Shown here in pieces: positions 1-6,487 of a stretch of DNA of 6,833 nt. Positions within the stretch are counted from its first letter, which is position 1. Each line of letters begins with the position of its first letter. The notes under the pieces were generated by a model. It did not search any database. It saw nothing but the letters and a program-made list of their open reading frames with translations, and was not told where the DNA came from. The stretch comes from Asaia bogorensis (lineage in GTDB: Bacteria; Pseudomonadota; Alphaproteobacteria; Acetobacterales; Acetobacteraceae). The translations under genes were made by a program, and so were the position numbers. Location of the stretch: positions 1 to 6,833 of the forward strand of contig CAMCZJ010000156.1 in assembly GCA_945886995.1 (NCBI GenBank), written 5' to 3'.

Positions 1-1
1 C

Positions 2-46
2 CCGCCAGGCGTTATTGGATTGGAGGGCGCCTCATGCCCGGGATAA
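2..46 (+). CDS. Possible 3' end of an upstream gene (very uncertain)
   Basis: In frame 2 the sequence is open from the window edge to a TAA at 44-46, which would end a protein in ...GASCPG just inside the ATPase gene. A 13-base overlap of this sort would fit the other overlaps in this operon. Frame 1, the ATPase frame, is also open to the edge, and frame 3 is open to 95, so the 33 bases available cannot decide whether a gene really ends here. No product can be named. Confidence 0.2.
   Translation, partial: PPGVIGLEGASCPG
22..27 (+). promoter_or_regulatory. Ribosome binding site of the ATPase gene
   Basis: GGAGGG lies 6 bases before the ATG at 34. It decides the start, because the reading frame itself stays open to the window edge and a second in-frame ATG follows at 46. 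Confidence 0.7.
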
Positions 47-1164
47 TGCTTCGGCACATTGCGAAGCAATTCGGTGCGACGCAGGTTCTGCGTGATGTCT
101 CGATGGAGGTAAGGGATGGCGAATTTCTCGCGATCCTTGGTCCTTCTGGTTGCGGCAAATCCACCTTGCTGCGGATCATCGCAGGGCTTGAAACGGCCGA
201 CCAAGGCAGCGTGTTCATTGGTGATCGGCAGGTGGATGCCCTGCCGGCGAAGGCGCGCGATCTGGCGATGGTTTTCCAATCCTACGCACTTTACCCCTAC
301 ATGACGGTTGCTGCGAATATTGCCTTGCCTCTTGAAATGCGCCGCTTGTCTGCGCTTCAACGCCTCCCGCTTCTTGGCCGGCTAATGCCTGGTGCGCGTC
401 CCCTGCGGGCTTCGATTTCACGCGATGTAGTGGCCACTGCAGCGCCCTTAGGGCTTGAGGCGCTGCTGCACCGAAAGCCGGCGCAGCTCTCGGGAGGGCA
501 GAGACAGCGCGTGGCCTTGGCGCGGGCCATGGTGCGACACCCGGCCGCCTTTCTAATGGACGAGCCCCTATCCAATCTTGATGCAAGGCTTAGGGCTGAT
601 GCGCGGGCTGAAATCGTCTCCCTCACGCGCAGGCTGGGTGTCACGACAATTTATGTGACGCATGACCAATCGGAAGCCATGGCCATGGCTGATCGAATTG
701 CTGTCATGGAAGGGGGCAACGTCCTGCAATTGGCGGCACCACAAGCGCTTTATGACGATCCGCAAAGCCTGGCCGTCGCGCGCTTTGTTGGCACCCCGCC
801 CATCAATATTTGGCCAGTTGATGTTACATCGCGCAGCGCGCTGATGATGAGCGGCATTCATCTGCCCTTCCACGCGGGCGGCTTTTCAGGACCCGCACTG
901 CTTGGGATACGCCCGGAAGCGCTTGAATTGAATCGCCATGGGCTTGCGGCTCGCTTATTGCGCATGGAAAAACTGGGAATGGAAACGCTGGTGCATTGCC
1001 AAGTTGCAGGCGTACCAGATCCAACAATTCTTCGCCTTCCCCCAGCGACAGCCGAGCGCCTTTCCGGTCAGGATACCATCCATATTCTGCCAAGGCGCGC
1101 CATTCTTTTCGACCGTGATGGTGCGCGGCGCCCGCTCTATGAAGCGGAGTCTGTTCATGCGTAG
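34..1164 (+). CDS. ugpC: ABC transporter ATP-binding subunit, UgpC/MalK family
   Basis: This 376-residue protein is the cytoplasmic ATPase that powers the importer encoded just downstream, working as a dimer against the two permeases. All the nucleotide-binding motifs are visible: Walker A GPSGCGKST at residues 36-44, Q-loop glutamine at 82 in FQSYALYP, signature LSGGQ at 152-156, Walker B ending in MDEP at 175-178, D-loop NLDA at 181-184 and the switch histidine at 210 in VTHDQSEA. A C-terminal regulatory (TOBE/MOI-like) domain follows, including GIRPEAL near 291-297, as expected for MalK/UgpC proteins. The region between Q-loop and signature is about 18 residues longer than I expect for the family, with a proline- and arginine-rich insert at roughly 105-125. 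The start at 34 is chosen on its GGAGGG site and on the N-terminus matching the usual beta strand before Walker A. The gene overlaps the next by 8 bases. The family is certain. The ugp assignment rests on the neighbours, since CUT1 ATPases are alike and often exchangeable. Confidence 0.88.
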   Translation: MPGIMLRHIAKQFGATQVLRDVSMEVRDGEFLAILGPSGCGKSTLLRIIAGLETADQGSVFIGDRQVDALPAKARDLAMVFQSYALYPYMTVAANIALPLEMRRLSALQRLPLLGRLMPGARPLRASISRDVVATAAPLGLEALLHRKPAQLSGGQRQRVALARAMVRHPAAFLMDEPLSNLDARLRADARAEIVSLTRRLGVTTIYVTHDQSEAMAMADRIAVMEGGNVLQLAAPQALYDDPQSLAVARFVGTPPINIWPVDVTSRSALMMSGIHLPFHAGGFSGPALLGIRPEALELNRHGLAARLLRMEKLGMETLVHCQVAGVPDPTILRLPPATAERLSGQDTIHILPRRAILFDRDGARRPLYEAESVHA

Positions 1165-2059
1165 CACGGGTCCTTCAGCGCGGCTGTTGCGGGCAGAAGC
1201 CTTGACTGCCTATCTGCTAAGCTTGCCCGCCTTTCTACTGATGTGGGCAATGTTGCTTGGCCCCGCGGTTTCCGTAGTGCTGCTTTCCTTCACGGATTGG
1301 AACTTTGGCGAGGCAAGCCTTCGGTGGGCTGGGCTCGATAATTACATCGAGCTGTGGGGCGATCGGGTATTCTGGATCTCGCTCAAGAATACCATCATCT
1401 ATGTGGGTATTTCTGTTCCGGCCACGGTGCTTCTTGGCCTTCTTGCCGCCCTGCTGATCGAAAGTGTCAGCCACGGTAAGGCCTTTTACCGCGCTGCATT
1501 TTTTTTGCCGGTCGCGTCAACGCTGCTCGCCATGGCGTTGGTCTGGGAATTCATGTTCCATCCGACCGTTGGCTTCATCAATCAGCTTTTCCGGGCCCTG
1601 GGCCTGCCCACCGCTGATTGGTTGCAAAATCCTGATACGGCGCTTTTTGCCCTCATTGCGATTGGCGTCTGGCAGAATCTTGGCCTTGCGATGATCCTTT
1701 TCATGGCAGGGCTGAAGGCGATCCCGAAGGATCTTTATGAGGCGCTTGGCATGGACGGTGCCGATGGCGCCTGGGAACGCTTTCGTCGCGTCACCTGGCC
1801 CATGCTTGGTCCCTCCCTTGTATTTGTCGTCGCAATCACGGCCATCCGCAGCTTTCAGGTCTTTGATACGGTCGCTGTGCTCACTGAAGGCGGGCCATCC
1901 AAGGCAACCGAAGTGCTGCTTTATACCATGGTGCAGCAGGGCTTCACCTTCCTGCGGTCAAGCTATGGGGCCGCGATTACCGTCATTTTCCTGATCCTGA
2001 CGCTCTGCCTCACCATGCTCCAGACCATCGCTCTCGATCGGCGTGCGCATTATGGCTAA
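1157..2059 (+). CDS. ugpA: ABC transporter permease, UgpA/MalF-type
   Basis: This 300-residue inner-membrane protein is one half of the translocation channel. About six hydrophobic segments can be seen, near residues 18-45, 77-102, 114-134, 164-184, 219-239 and 271-292. The cytoplasmic EAA loop, which docks on the ATPase, is at about 195-219: EALGMDGADG, then F209 and a proline at 215. The early SLPAFLLMW and SFTDW pattern and the EGGPS segment near 244-248 are typical of MalF/UgpA-type permeases of the CUT1 group. The frame is open further upstream, to an ATG at 938 and another at 1139. I choose 1157 because GCGGAG lies 7 bases before it, because the longer versions would run deep into the ATPase gene, and because the resulting N-terminus and length are normal. 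The 8-base overlap, ATGCGTAG, suggests translational coupling to the ATPase. Confidence 0.87.
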   Translation: MRSTGPSARLLRAEALTAYLLSLPAFLLMWAMLLGPAVSVVLLSFTDWNFGEASLRWAGLDNYIELWGDRVFWISLKNTIIYVGISVPATVLLGLLAALLIESVSHGKAFYRAAFFLPVASTLLAMALVWEFMFHPTVGFINQLFRALGLPTADWLQNPDTALFALIAIGVWQNLGLAMILFMAGLKAIPKDLYEALGMDGADGAWERFRRVTWPMLGPSLVFVVAITAIRSFQVFDTVAVLTEGGPSKATEVLLYTMVQQGFTFLRSSYGAAITVIFLILTLCLTMLQTIALDRRAHYG

Positions 2060-2876
2060 GCGTTTGAGTATAATTTTGCGTCACGCGCTGCTTATTCTTG
2101 GCGCTGGCATCATGCTTGCCCCCTTCGTGCTGATGATCTCCATTTCCTTTAAGCCACCCGGGGAAGTCTTCGCGCCTCAATTCACCCTCCTGCCGCAGCA
2201 ATGGTATGCGGTGGAAAACTATACGGCAGCCTTCACCCGGGTGCCTTTGGCGCGCTTTATTCTGAACGGGTTTCTGGTGACATTTTGCATCTTTGTGATG
2301 CAAGCTATTACCGCGCTTCCCATGGCCTATGCACTGGCCAAGTTGCGCTTCGCAGGACGGGAAACCTGTTTCACCCTCGTGGTGCTGGCGCTTCTCATCC
2401 CGCCCCAAGTGCCGGCCATACCGCTCTACATTGCCATGTGGCAGCTAGACCTTCTGAACACCTATGCAGGCATCATACTGCCCTCTACGATCAGCGTCTT
2501 TGGCATTTTCATGATGCGGCAATTCTTCCGCACCGTACCAAATGACCTGATTGCGGCGGCGCGGATGGATGGCCTTGGCGAGTTCGCCATTGTCTGGCGC
2601 ATCATGTTGCCAACAGCGATGCCGGCTCTGACAGCCTTCGCCTGTCTATCCTTCATCTGGAATTGGAATGAATTCTTCTGGCCATTCCTGGTGGTCCAGG
2701 ATGAGGCCTTGATGACACCGCCGCTTGGTATCGCCTTCTTCTCGAACGCGGAAGCCGGCACTTCCTTCGGCCCCCTTATGGCGGCGGCAACAGCTGTCAC
2801 CGCCCCCTTGGTGCTGGCCTTTCTTCTTGCGCAACGCGCCTTTGTCGAAGGCGTGACAATGACAGGCATCAAATGA
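2052..2876 (+). CDS. ugpE: ABC transporter permease, UgpE/MalG-type
   Basis: This 274-residue inner-membrane protein is the second half of the channel. It has about six membrane segments, beginning with one at about 8-33 that leads into SISFKPP, the usual MalG/UgpE pattern. The EAA loop lies at about 167-187 (AAARMDG, then W182 and LPTAMPAL). The C-terminus, AFVEGVTMTGIK, is close to the conserved tail of this permease family. A GTG at 2043 would add three residues. I prefer the ATG at 2052 because it gives an 8-base overlap (ATGGCTAA) exactly like the one at the preceding joint, but neither start has a clear ribosome binding site, so initiation probably depends on ribosomes finishing the previous gene. 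Its last codons touch a spurious ATGA overlap at 2873, while the real next start lies 30 bases further on. Confidence 0.87.
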   Translation: MAKRLSIILRHALLILGAGIMLAPFVLMISISFKPPGEVFAPQFTLLPQQWYAVENYTAAFTRVPLARFILNGFLVTFCIFVMQAITALPMAYALAKLRFAGRETCFTLVVLALLIPPQVPAIPLYIAMWQLDLLNTYAGIILPSTISVFGIFMMRQFFRTVPNDLIAAARMDGLGEFAIVWRIMLPTAMPALTAFACLSFIWNWNEFFWPFLVVQDEALMTPPLGIAFFSNAEAGTSFGPLMAAATAVTAPLVLAFLLAQRAFVEGVTMTGIK

Positions 2877-2890
2877 CCCCCCAACCCCTC

Positions 2891-2895
2891 AGGAG
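2891..2895 (+). promoter_or_regulatory. Strong ribosome binding site for the binding-protein gene
   Basis: AGGAG sits 7 bases before the ATG at 2903. It settles that start over the in-frame ATG at 2873, whose protein would carry ten extra residues ahead of the signal peptide. A strong site suits a binding protein, which is normally made in excess over its membrane partners. Confidence 0.75.
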
Positions 2896-2902
2896 AAATA
2901 TC

Positions 2903-4180
2903 ATGATCAACCGTAGGCACATGCTTCTTGGTACCGCTGCAGGGCTCTCAGCCCCGCTTTACGCGCGCGCCCAATCCAATATCGTGGAGCTCACGGCACA
3001 ATATTCCATTCCGGAGCTTTTCCGCGGCCTGATGGAAGATGTGTCCACGGAGTTTTCCAAGCTGAATCCGAATATTCGCGTGAATTGGCGCGCGCCCGAA
3101 CAAGGTTATGAGGAAATCATGCAGCGGAACCTGCGTGATTCCATCACGCGTTCGCTGCCAGATGTTGCCTTCCACGGCCTCAATCGGCAGCGTACGCTGC
3201 TGGAGCGCGACATTCCGGTGGATCTGCGCCCCTTCATGACGGCCGATCCAAAGATTGCGGAGCAGGGCTATTCGGAGACGCTGCTGTCTCTCGGCCAGGT
3301 TGGCGGCAAGCAAACCGGGATCGGCTTCGCACTTTCGACCCCAATCCTTTACTACAATGTTGATCTGATGCGCCGCGCGGGTGGTGATCCTGCGCGTCCG
3401 CCTTCAAGCTGGGACGAGGTGATCAATCTTTCGCGTGCGATCTCGGGCCTAAGTGACAATACCACCGGCATGTTCTTCGATTGGACAATCACCGGCAACT
3501 GGTCCTGGCAAGGTCTGGTCTTCAGCCATGGTGGCACCATGCTGAATGCGGAAGAAACACAGGTTGCCTTCAATCAGGAACCGGGGCTTCGCGCCATCCG
3601 TACGCTGCGTCGGTTTGTTGATGAAGGGCGGATGCCAGATATTCGTCCGGCAACGATGTTCACTGATTTCTTTTCCGGACGCCTGGGCATTTCCATGCAG
3701 TCAACGGCACAGCTTGGCCGCTATAACCGCGAAATTGGCGGACGCTTCCCATTGCTGACTGGGCGCTATCCGCTTTCCGCACCGAATGGGCGAGTTCCAG
3801 CAGGCGGGAACGTGGCCATGATGTTCACGCGTGATGCGCAGAAGCAGCGCGCGGCATGGGAATTCATTAAATTCGCAACCGGTCCCATTGGCGGCACCAT
3901 GATGGTGAACCACACCGGCTATATGCCCGCCACCACCATCCCGGCCGAACGTGAGGAAATGCTGGGGCGCTTCTATCGCGAGAACCCCAACCACCTCACC
4001 ACCTTCCGTCAGGCCGATTCCATCACTGGCTGGTATGCCTTCCCCGGCCAGAATGCGCTTCGGATTACGGATGTCATCAATGACCATCTGCAAAATGTGG
4101 TCGGCAAGCGGGCGGAAGCGGATGCAACATTGCAGCGCATGGCGGCCGATGTGCAGGCGCTGTTGCCGCGCCGTAGCTGA
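2903..4180 (+). CDS. ugpB: Extracellular solute-binding protein, UgpB-like (family 1)
   Basis: This 425-residue periplasmic receptor should deliver substrate to the permeases. The first 23 residues form a signal peptide: an RR pair at 4-5 (NRRHMLLG), a hydrophobic core and a likely cut after ARA at 21-23. The RR pair resembles a twin-arginine signal, but the motif is imperfect and ordinary Sec export is possible. The mature part follows the family 1 pattern, with a segment like UgpB's STPVLYYN at 145-152 (STPILYYN), a tryptophan-rich stretch at 194-202, GGN at 301-303, HTGYMP at 337-342 and a C-terminal FYRENP at 357-362. Compared from memory with E. coli UgpB, the pocket positions Tyr, Ser, Gly, Tyr and Arg appear kept at about 69, 145, 302, 340 and 387, while the ligand-contacting glutamate after the early beta strand seems to be replaced. 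A glycerol-3-phosphate or glycerophosphodiester ligand is therefore the best guess. A different polar or sugar ligand cannot be excluded from sequence alone. Confidence 0.82.
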   Translation: MINRRHMLLGTAAGLSAPLYARAQSNIVELTAQYSIPELFRGLMEDVSTEFSKLNPNIRVNWRAPEQGYEEIMQRNLRDSITRSLPDVAFHGLNRQRTLLERDIPVDLRPFMTADPKIAEQGYSETLLSLGQVGGKQTGIGFALSTPILYYNVDLMRRAGGDPARPPSSWDEVINLSRAISGLSDNTTGMFFDWTITGNWSWQGLVFSHGGTMLNAEETQVAFNQEPGLRAIRTLRRFVDEGRMPDIRPATMFTDFFSGRLGISMQSTAQLGRYNREIGGRFPLLTGRYPLSAPNGRVPAGGNVAMMFTRDAQKQRAAWEFIKFATGPIGGTMMVNHTGYMPATTIPAEREEMLGRFYRENPNHLTTFRQADSITGWYAFPGQNALRITDVINDHLQNVVGKRAEADATLQRMAADVQALLPRRS

Positions 4181-4188
4181 ATTGATGC

Positions 4189-4216
4189 GACGGCGCCTCG
4201 CTATCGAGGCGCCGTC
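4189..4216 (+). terminator. Perfect 12-bp hairpin after the binding-protein gene
   Basis: GACGGCGCCTCG at 4189-4200 pairs base for base with 4205-4216 around a 4-base CTAT loop, 8 bases after the binding-protein stop codon. It is followed by CCCCATCATCTT, not a run of T, so it is a poor intrinsic terminator. A role in protecting the 3' end of the upstream message, or in partly attenuating the two esterase genes, is more likely. The structure is certain from the bases. Its function is inferred from similar hairpins known behind binding-protein genes such as malE. Confidence 0.6.
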
Positions 4217-4242
4217 CCCATCATCTTGAAGGAATAAGCGAC

Positions 4243-5049
4243 ATGACATCTCTCTCATTCATTCATCTGACTGACCTTCATCTGGTTGCGCCCGGCGAAG
4301 AACTGTATGGCCTTGACCCGGCGGTGCGGCTGCAGGCTGCGGTTGAAAGCATCATCAGCCGCCATGGGCCTGGTTGCGCCGCGCCTGCCGAGTTTGCCGT
4401 GATCACCGGCGATCTCGCTCATTGGGGCGAGGTTGCGGCTTATGAGGCGCTCAAAGATATTCTGCGTCCGCTACCCTTCCCCTGCCATCTTCTGCTCGGC
4501 AACCATGATGACAGGGGCGCGTTTCTCTCCGTCTTTGATGAATGCCCCACAACGCAGGATGGGCATGTGCAACAGGTGTTGCAGACGCCGGTGGGACTTT
4601 TTGTGATGTTGGACACCAATGAGGTCGGCACGCATGCAGGAAAGCTCGGCCCCGAACGTCTTGCCTGGCTTGCCAGGATACTCGGTGGCAGTGAAGCTCC
4701 GCTGTTCTTGTTCCTGCATCATCCGCCGGCATCAAGTGGCATTGTTGGCATGGATCAAATCCCGCTCATGGATTCCGACGCGCTCTGGAATATTCTTGAG
4801 CCGCATCGGGCGCGTGTGCGTCACATCTTCCATGGCCATCTGCATCGCCCCTTCGCAGGGTCGTGGCATGGCATTCCGTTCACGTCCTTGCGCGGGACGA
4901 ATCACCAGGTGGTTCTGGATTTTGCGGAGCAGACAAAGGTGTTTGGGAGCCACGAGCCGGCCGCCTATGCGCTTGTGCGCATTACGGAAACTGAGGTTGT
5001 CGTTCATACACATGATTATGTGGATGCTTCGGAAGTTTTCGACATGTAG
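4243..5049 (+). CDS. GpdQ/CpdA-type class III metallophosphodiesterase
   Basis: This 268-residue protein is a cytoplasmic two-metal phosphodiesterase; no signal peptide or membrane segment is seen. The full class III calcineurin-like ligand set is present with normal spacing: D11 and H13 in LTDLH, D57 in TGDLAH, N87 and H88 in GNHDD, H159 and H160 in LHHPP, and H199 and H201 in GHLH. Length and features such as GEELYG (residues 18-23) and MDQI (170-173) resemble GpdQ, the glycerophosphodiesterase of enteric bacteria. CpdA, the 3',5'-cAMP phosphodiesterase, belongs to the same group and is the main alternative. Lying 62 bases behind a UgpB-like gene favours glycerophosphodiester hydrolysis after import, giving glycerol-3-phosphate and an alcohol. 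The start is supported by AAGGAA at 4229-4234, 8 bases ahead. Fold and metal site are near certain; the substrate is inferred from context. Confidence 0.85.
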   Translation: MTSLSFIHLTDLHLVAPGEELYGLDPAVRLQAAVESIISRHGPGCAAPAEFAVITGDLAHWGEVAAYEALKDILRPLPFPCHLLLGNHDDRGAFLSVFDECPTTQDGHVQQVLQTPVGLFVMLDTNEVGTHAGKLGPERLAWLARILGGSEAPLFLFLHHPPASSGIVGMDQIPLMDSDALWNILEPHRARVRHIFHGHLHRPFAGSWHGIPFTSLRGTNHQVVLDFAEQTKVFGSHEPAAYALVRITETEVVVHTHDYVDASEVFDM

Positions 5050-5162
5050 GCCGGTTTTGACGGTTCTCATGGTGCGTCAATAGGTCGCTTGGGCGTTGAT
5101 CAGGAATTACACGCGCTGCCATCGCGGCAGCGAATGCAACCAAGAATTCGGGTGAAAGTAGT
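5050..5162 (+). promoter_or_regulatory. 113-bp gap with inverted repeat and small hairpin before the NPP-type gene
   Basis: No gene is visible here. TTGACG at 5057-5062 and CGTCAA at 5075-5080 form an exact 6-bp inverted repeat with a 12-base spacer. CGCTGCC at 5114-5120 and GGCAGCG at 5126-5132 form a 7-bp stem with a 5-base loop. TTGACG also looks like a -35 box, but the best partner 16 bases later (AATAGG at 5079-5084) matches only half of a -10 box. This is the longest gap inside the operon, so local control of the downstream gene is possible but not shown. Confidence 0.35.
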
Positions 5163-6446
5163 ATGGACATGAAGAAACGCGTTGTTGTTGTGGTACTGGA
5201 TGGCCTGCGGCGGGATATGATTTCGCCAGCGACGACGCCAGCGCTGGCTAGCTTCGCGGGGATGGCGACCGTCTTTTCAGCCCATCGATCCGTTTTCCCA
5301 TCGGCGACCCGCGTTGTCTCTGCCTGCTTTGCCACTGGCTGCTGGCCGGCTCGGCACAGGCTCGCGGGAAATAGCATTGCGCTCATGGAAGATGACAGGC
5401 TCATCCCCCATGATGTCGGGCGTCCCGATTTCATGGATGATTTGCGCCGCATTCGTGGCTATTGCCTTGCTGTGCCCACATTGTCGGAAAGACTCGCGCA
5501 GAACGGGCAAGAAGCGATGCTGTTTTCCAACGTCTCCCCCGGTGCGGCACGCGCTCATGATCCCGATGGCCATGGCTGGGTGTTGCATCGGGCCTGGTCG
5601 CATGGCCCAGGCTTGCGAAAATTGACGGGTGCCGAAGCTGTTGAATCTGTCACGCATGATGCCGCCGGTGATGCAGTATTGACCCAGGCGTTTCTCGACC
5701 GCGCCCTTGCGGGACGGGAAGCCATGCTCGCGGTATTATGGCTGGGAGAGCCCGATGCAAGCCAGCATGCTGCGCCAATTGGGGCGCCTGCGGGAATGGC
5801 GGCACTCGCCGCCGCCGATGCGCGTTTTGCCGAGGTTCGGGCAGCTGTTGAGGCGCGCCGCGACGCAGGTGAAGATATTCTTCTGATCGCCTGTTCCGAT
5901 CACGGGCATCAAACCGTCAAGGCTGTTGTGGATATAGAAGCCGAATTGGCGGCAGCTGGCTTGAAACGTGGCATTGATGACGCAAGCCTTGTTTCGGTTT
6001 CCAACGGCACATCGGCGTTGGTCTATCTGCACCCGGATCGCGCATCGCTTGCCGATGCCGTGCTTACCTCTCTGGCGAAGCAGCCCTGGGTCGGTTCGGT
6101 GCATGCTGGTGACGCCCTCGCCGAGATTGGTCATGCGGCGCAGGATCATCTTCTCTGCGCTATTTCCATGGCGTCAGACACAGCGTCCAATGAATTCGGG
6201 GTCGCGGGACTTGCCTTTGCCGCCAAGCCCGCAGCGGGCAAGCCAGATCGCCTGGGATGCGGTCAGCATGGCGGCCTGGGCGTGGCGGAACAAAGCCCCT
6301 TCCTGATGATCAGCGGGGTAGGCTTTGCACCCGCCGTGGAAAGCGCCGCGCCGACAAGCCCGATAGACCTTGCCCCAACCATCCTGCGTCATCTTCAACT
6401 TGCGGCGGATGGCTGTGATGGGCGCGCCTTGCAACAAGGCGCTTGA
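5163..6446 (+). CDS. Alkaline-phosphatase-superfamily phosphodiesterase, NPP-like
   Basis: This 427-residue enzyme is probably a cytoplasmic phosphodiesterase, since the N-terminus MDMKKRVVVVVLDGLRRD is the first core beta strand rather than a signal peptide. The two-metal site of the NPP branch can be traced in order: D13 in LDGLRRD, nucleophile T49 in FPSAT, N70 in LAGN about 20 residues on (the phosphate-contacting asparagine of NPPs), D198 and H202 in EPDASQH, D246 and H247 in CSDHGH, and H369 in CGQHGG. The C-terminal SPIDLAPTILRHL (399-411) and DGRAL (419-423) are typical of the superfamily. The residues right after the nucleophile (RVVSA) differ from the usual FPNH, and a HDPDGHGW segment at 132-139 may belong to the substrate pocket. 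Phosphonoacetate hydrolase is a relative with the same site and is an alternative. GGTGA at 5151-5155 supports the ATG at 5163; an ATG at 5169 is also possible. Context suggests action on the imported ligand or on another phosphodiester. Confidence 0.82.
   Translation: MDMKKRVVVVVLDGLRRDMISPATTPALASFAGMATVFSAHRSVFPSATRVVSACFATGCWPARHRLAGNSIALMEDDRLIPHDVGRPDFMDDLRRIRGYCLAVPTLSERLAQNGQEAMLFSNVSPGAARAHDPDGHGWVLHRAWSHGPGLRKLTGAEAVESVTHDAAGDAVLTQAFLDRALAGREAMLAVLWLGEPDASQHAAPIGAPAGMAALAAADARFAEVRAAVEARRDAGEDILLIACSDHGHQTVKAVVDIEAELAAAGLKRGIDDASLVSVSNGTSALVYLHPDRASLADAVLTSLAKQPWVGSVHAGDALAEIGHAAQDHLLCAISMASDTASNEFGVAGLAFAAKPAAGKPDRLGCGQHGGLGVAEQSPFLMISGVGFAPAVESAAPTSPIDLAPTILRHLQLAADGCDGRALQQGA
6424..6442 (+). 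terminator. 8-bp hairpin at the end of the last operon gene
   Basis: GCGCCTTG at 6424-6431 pairs exactly with CAAGGCGC at 6435-6442 around a 3-base CAA loop, ending two bases before the TGA stop. No T-run follows. It is part of the coding sequence, but its place at the operon end suggests 3'-end stabilisation or weak termination between the convergent genes. Confidence 0.35.
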
Positions 6447-6487
6447 GGAAGGCCGCGTCAGGCCATCGGCAGGCCCCGCAAGGCGAT

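Noticed and set aside
938..1156. Longer form of permease 1 starting at the ATG at 938 or 1139
   Set aside because: It would overlap the ATPase gene by up to 227 bases and add an unrelated N-terminus. The ATG at 1157 has GCGGAG at a good distance and gives a normal permease start.
2873..2902. Binding protein starting at the ATGA overlap at 2873
   Set aside because: The extra ten residues precede an otherwise complete signal peptide, and the AGGAG site at 2891-2895 lies downstream of that ATG and serves the one at 2903.
4181..4242. Riboswitch or phosphate-regulator (PhoB) box before the esterase gene
   Set aside because: The gap is almost filled by the hairpin and the ribosome site. I see no CTGTCA-type direct repeats here or in the other gaps. 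The operon promoter, where such a box would be expected, lies outside the window.
6450..6475. Three AGGCC copies spaced 10 and 11 bases apart
   Set aside because: The unit is too short and the base composition too GC-rich for this to exceed chance; no clear operator or terminator is formed.
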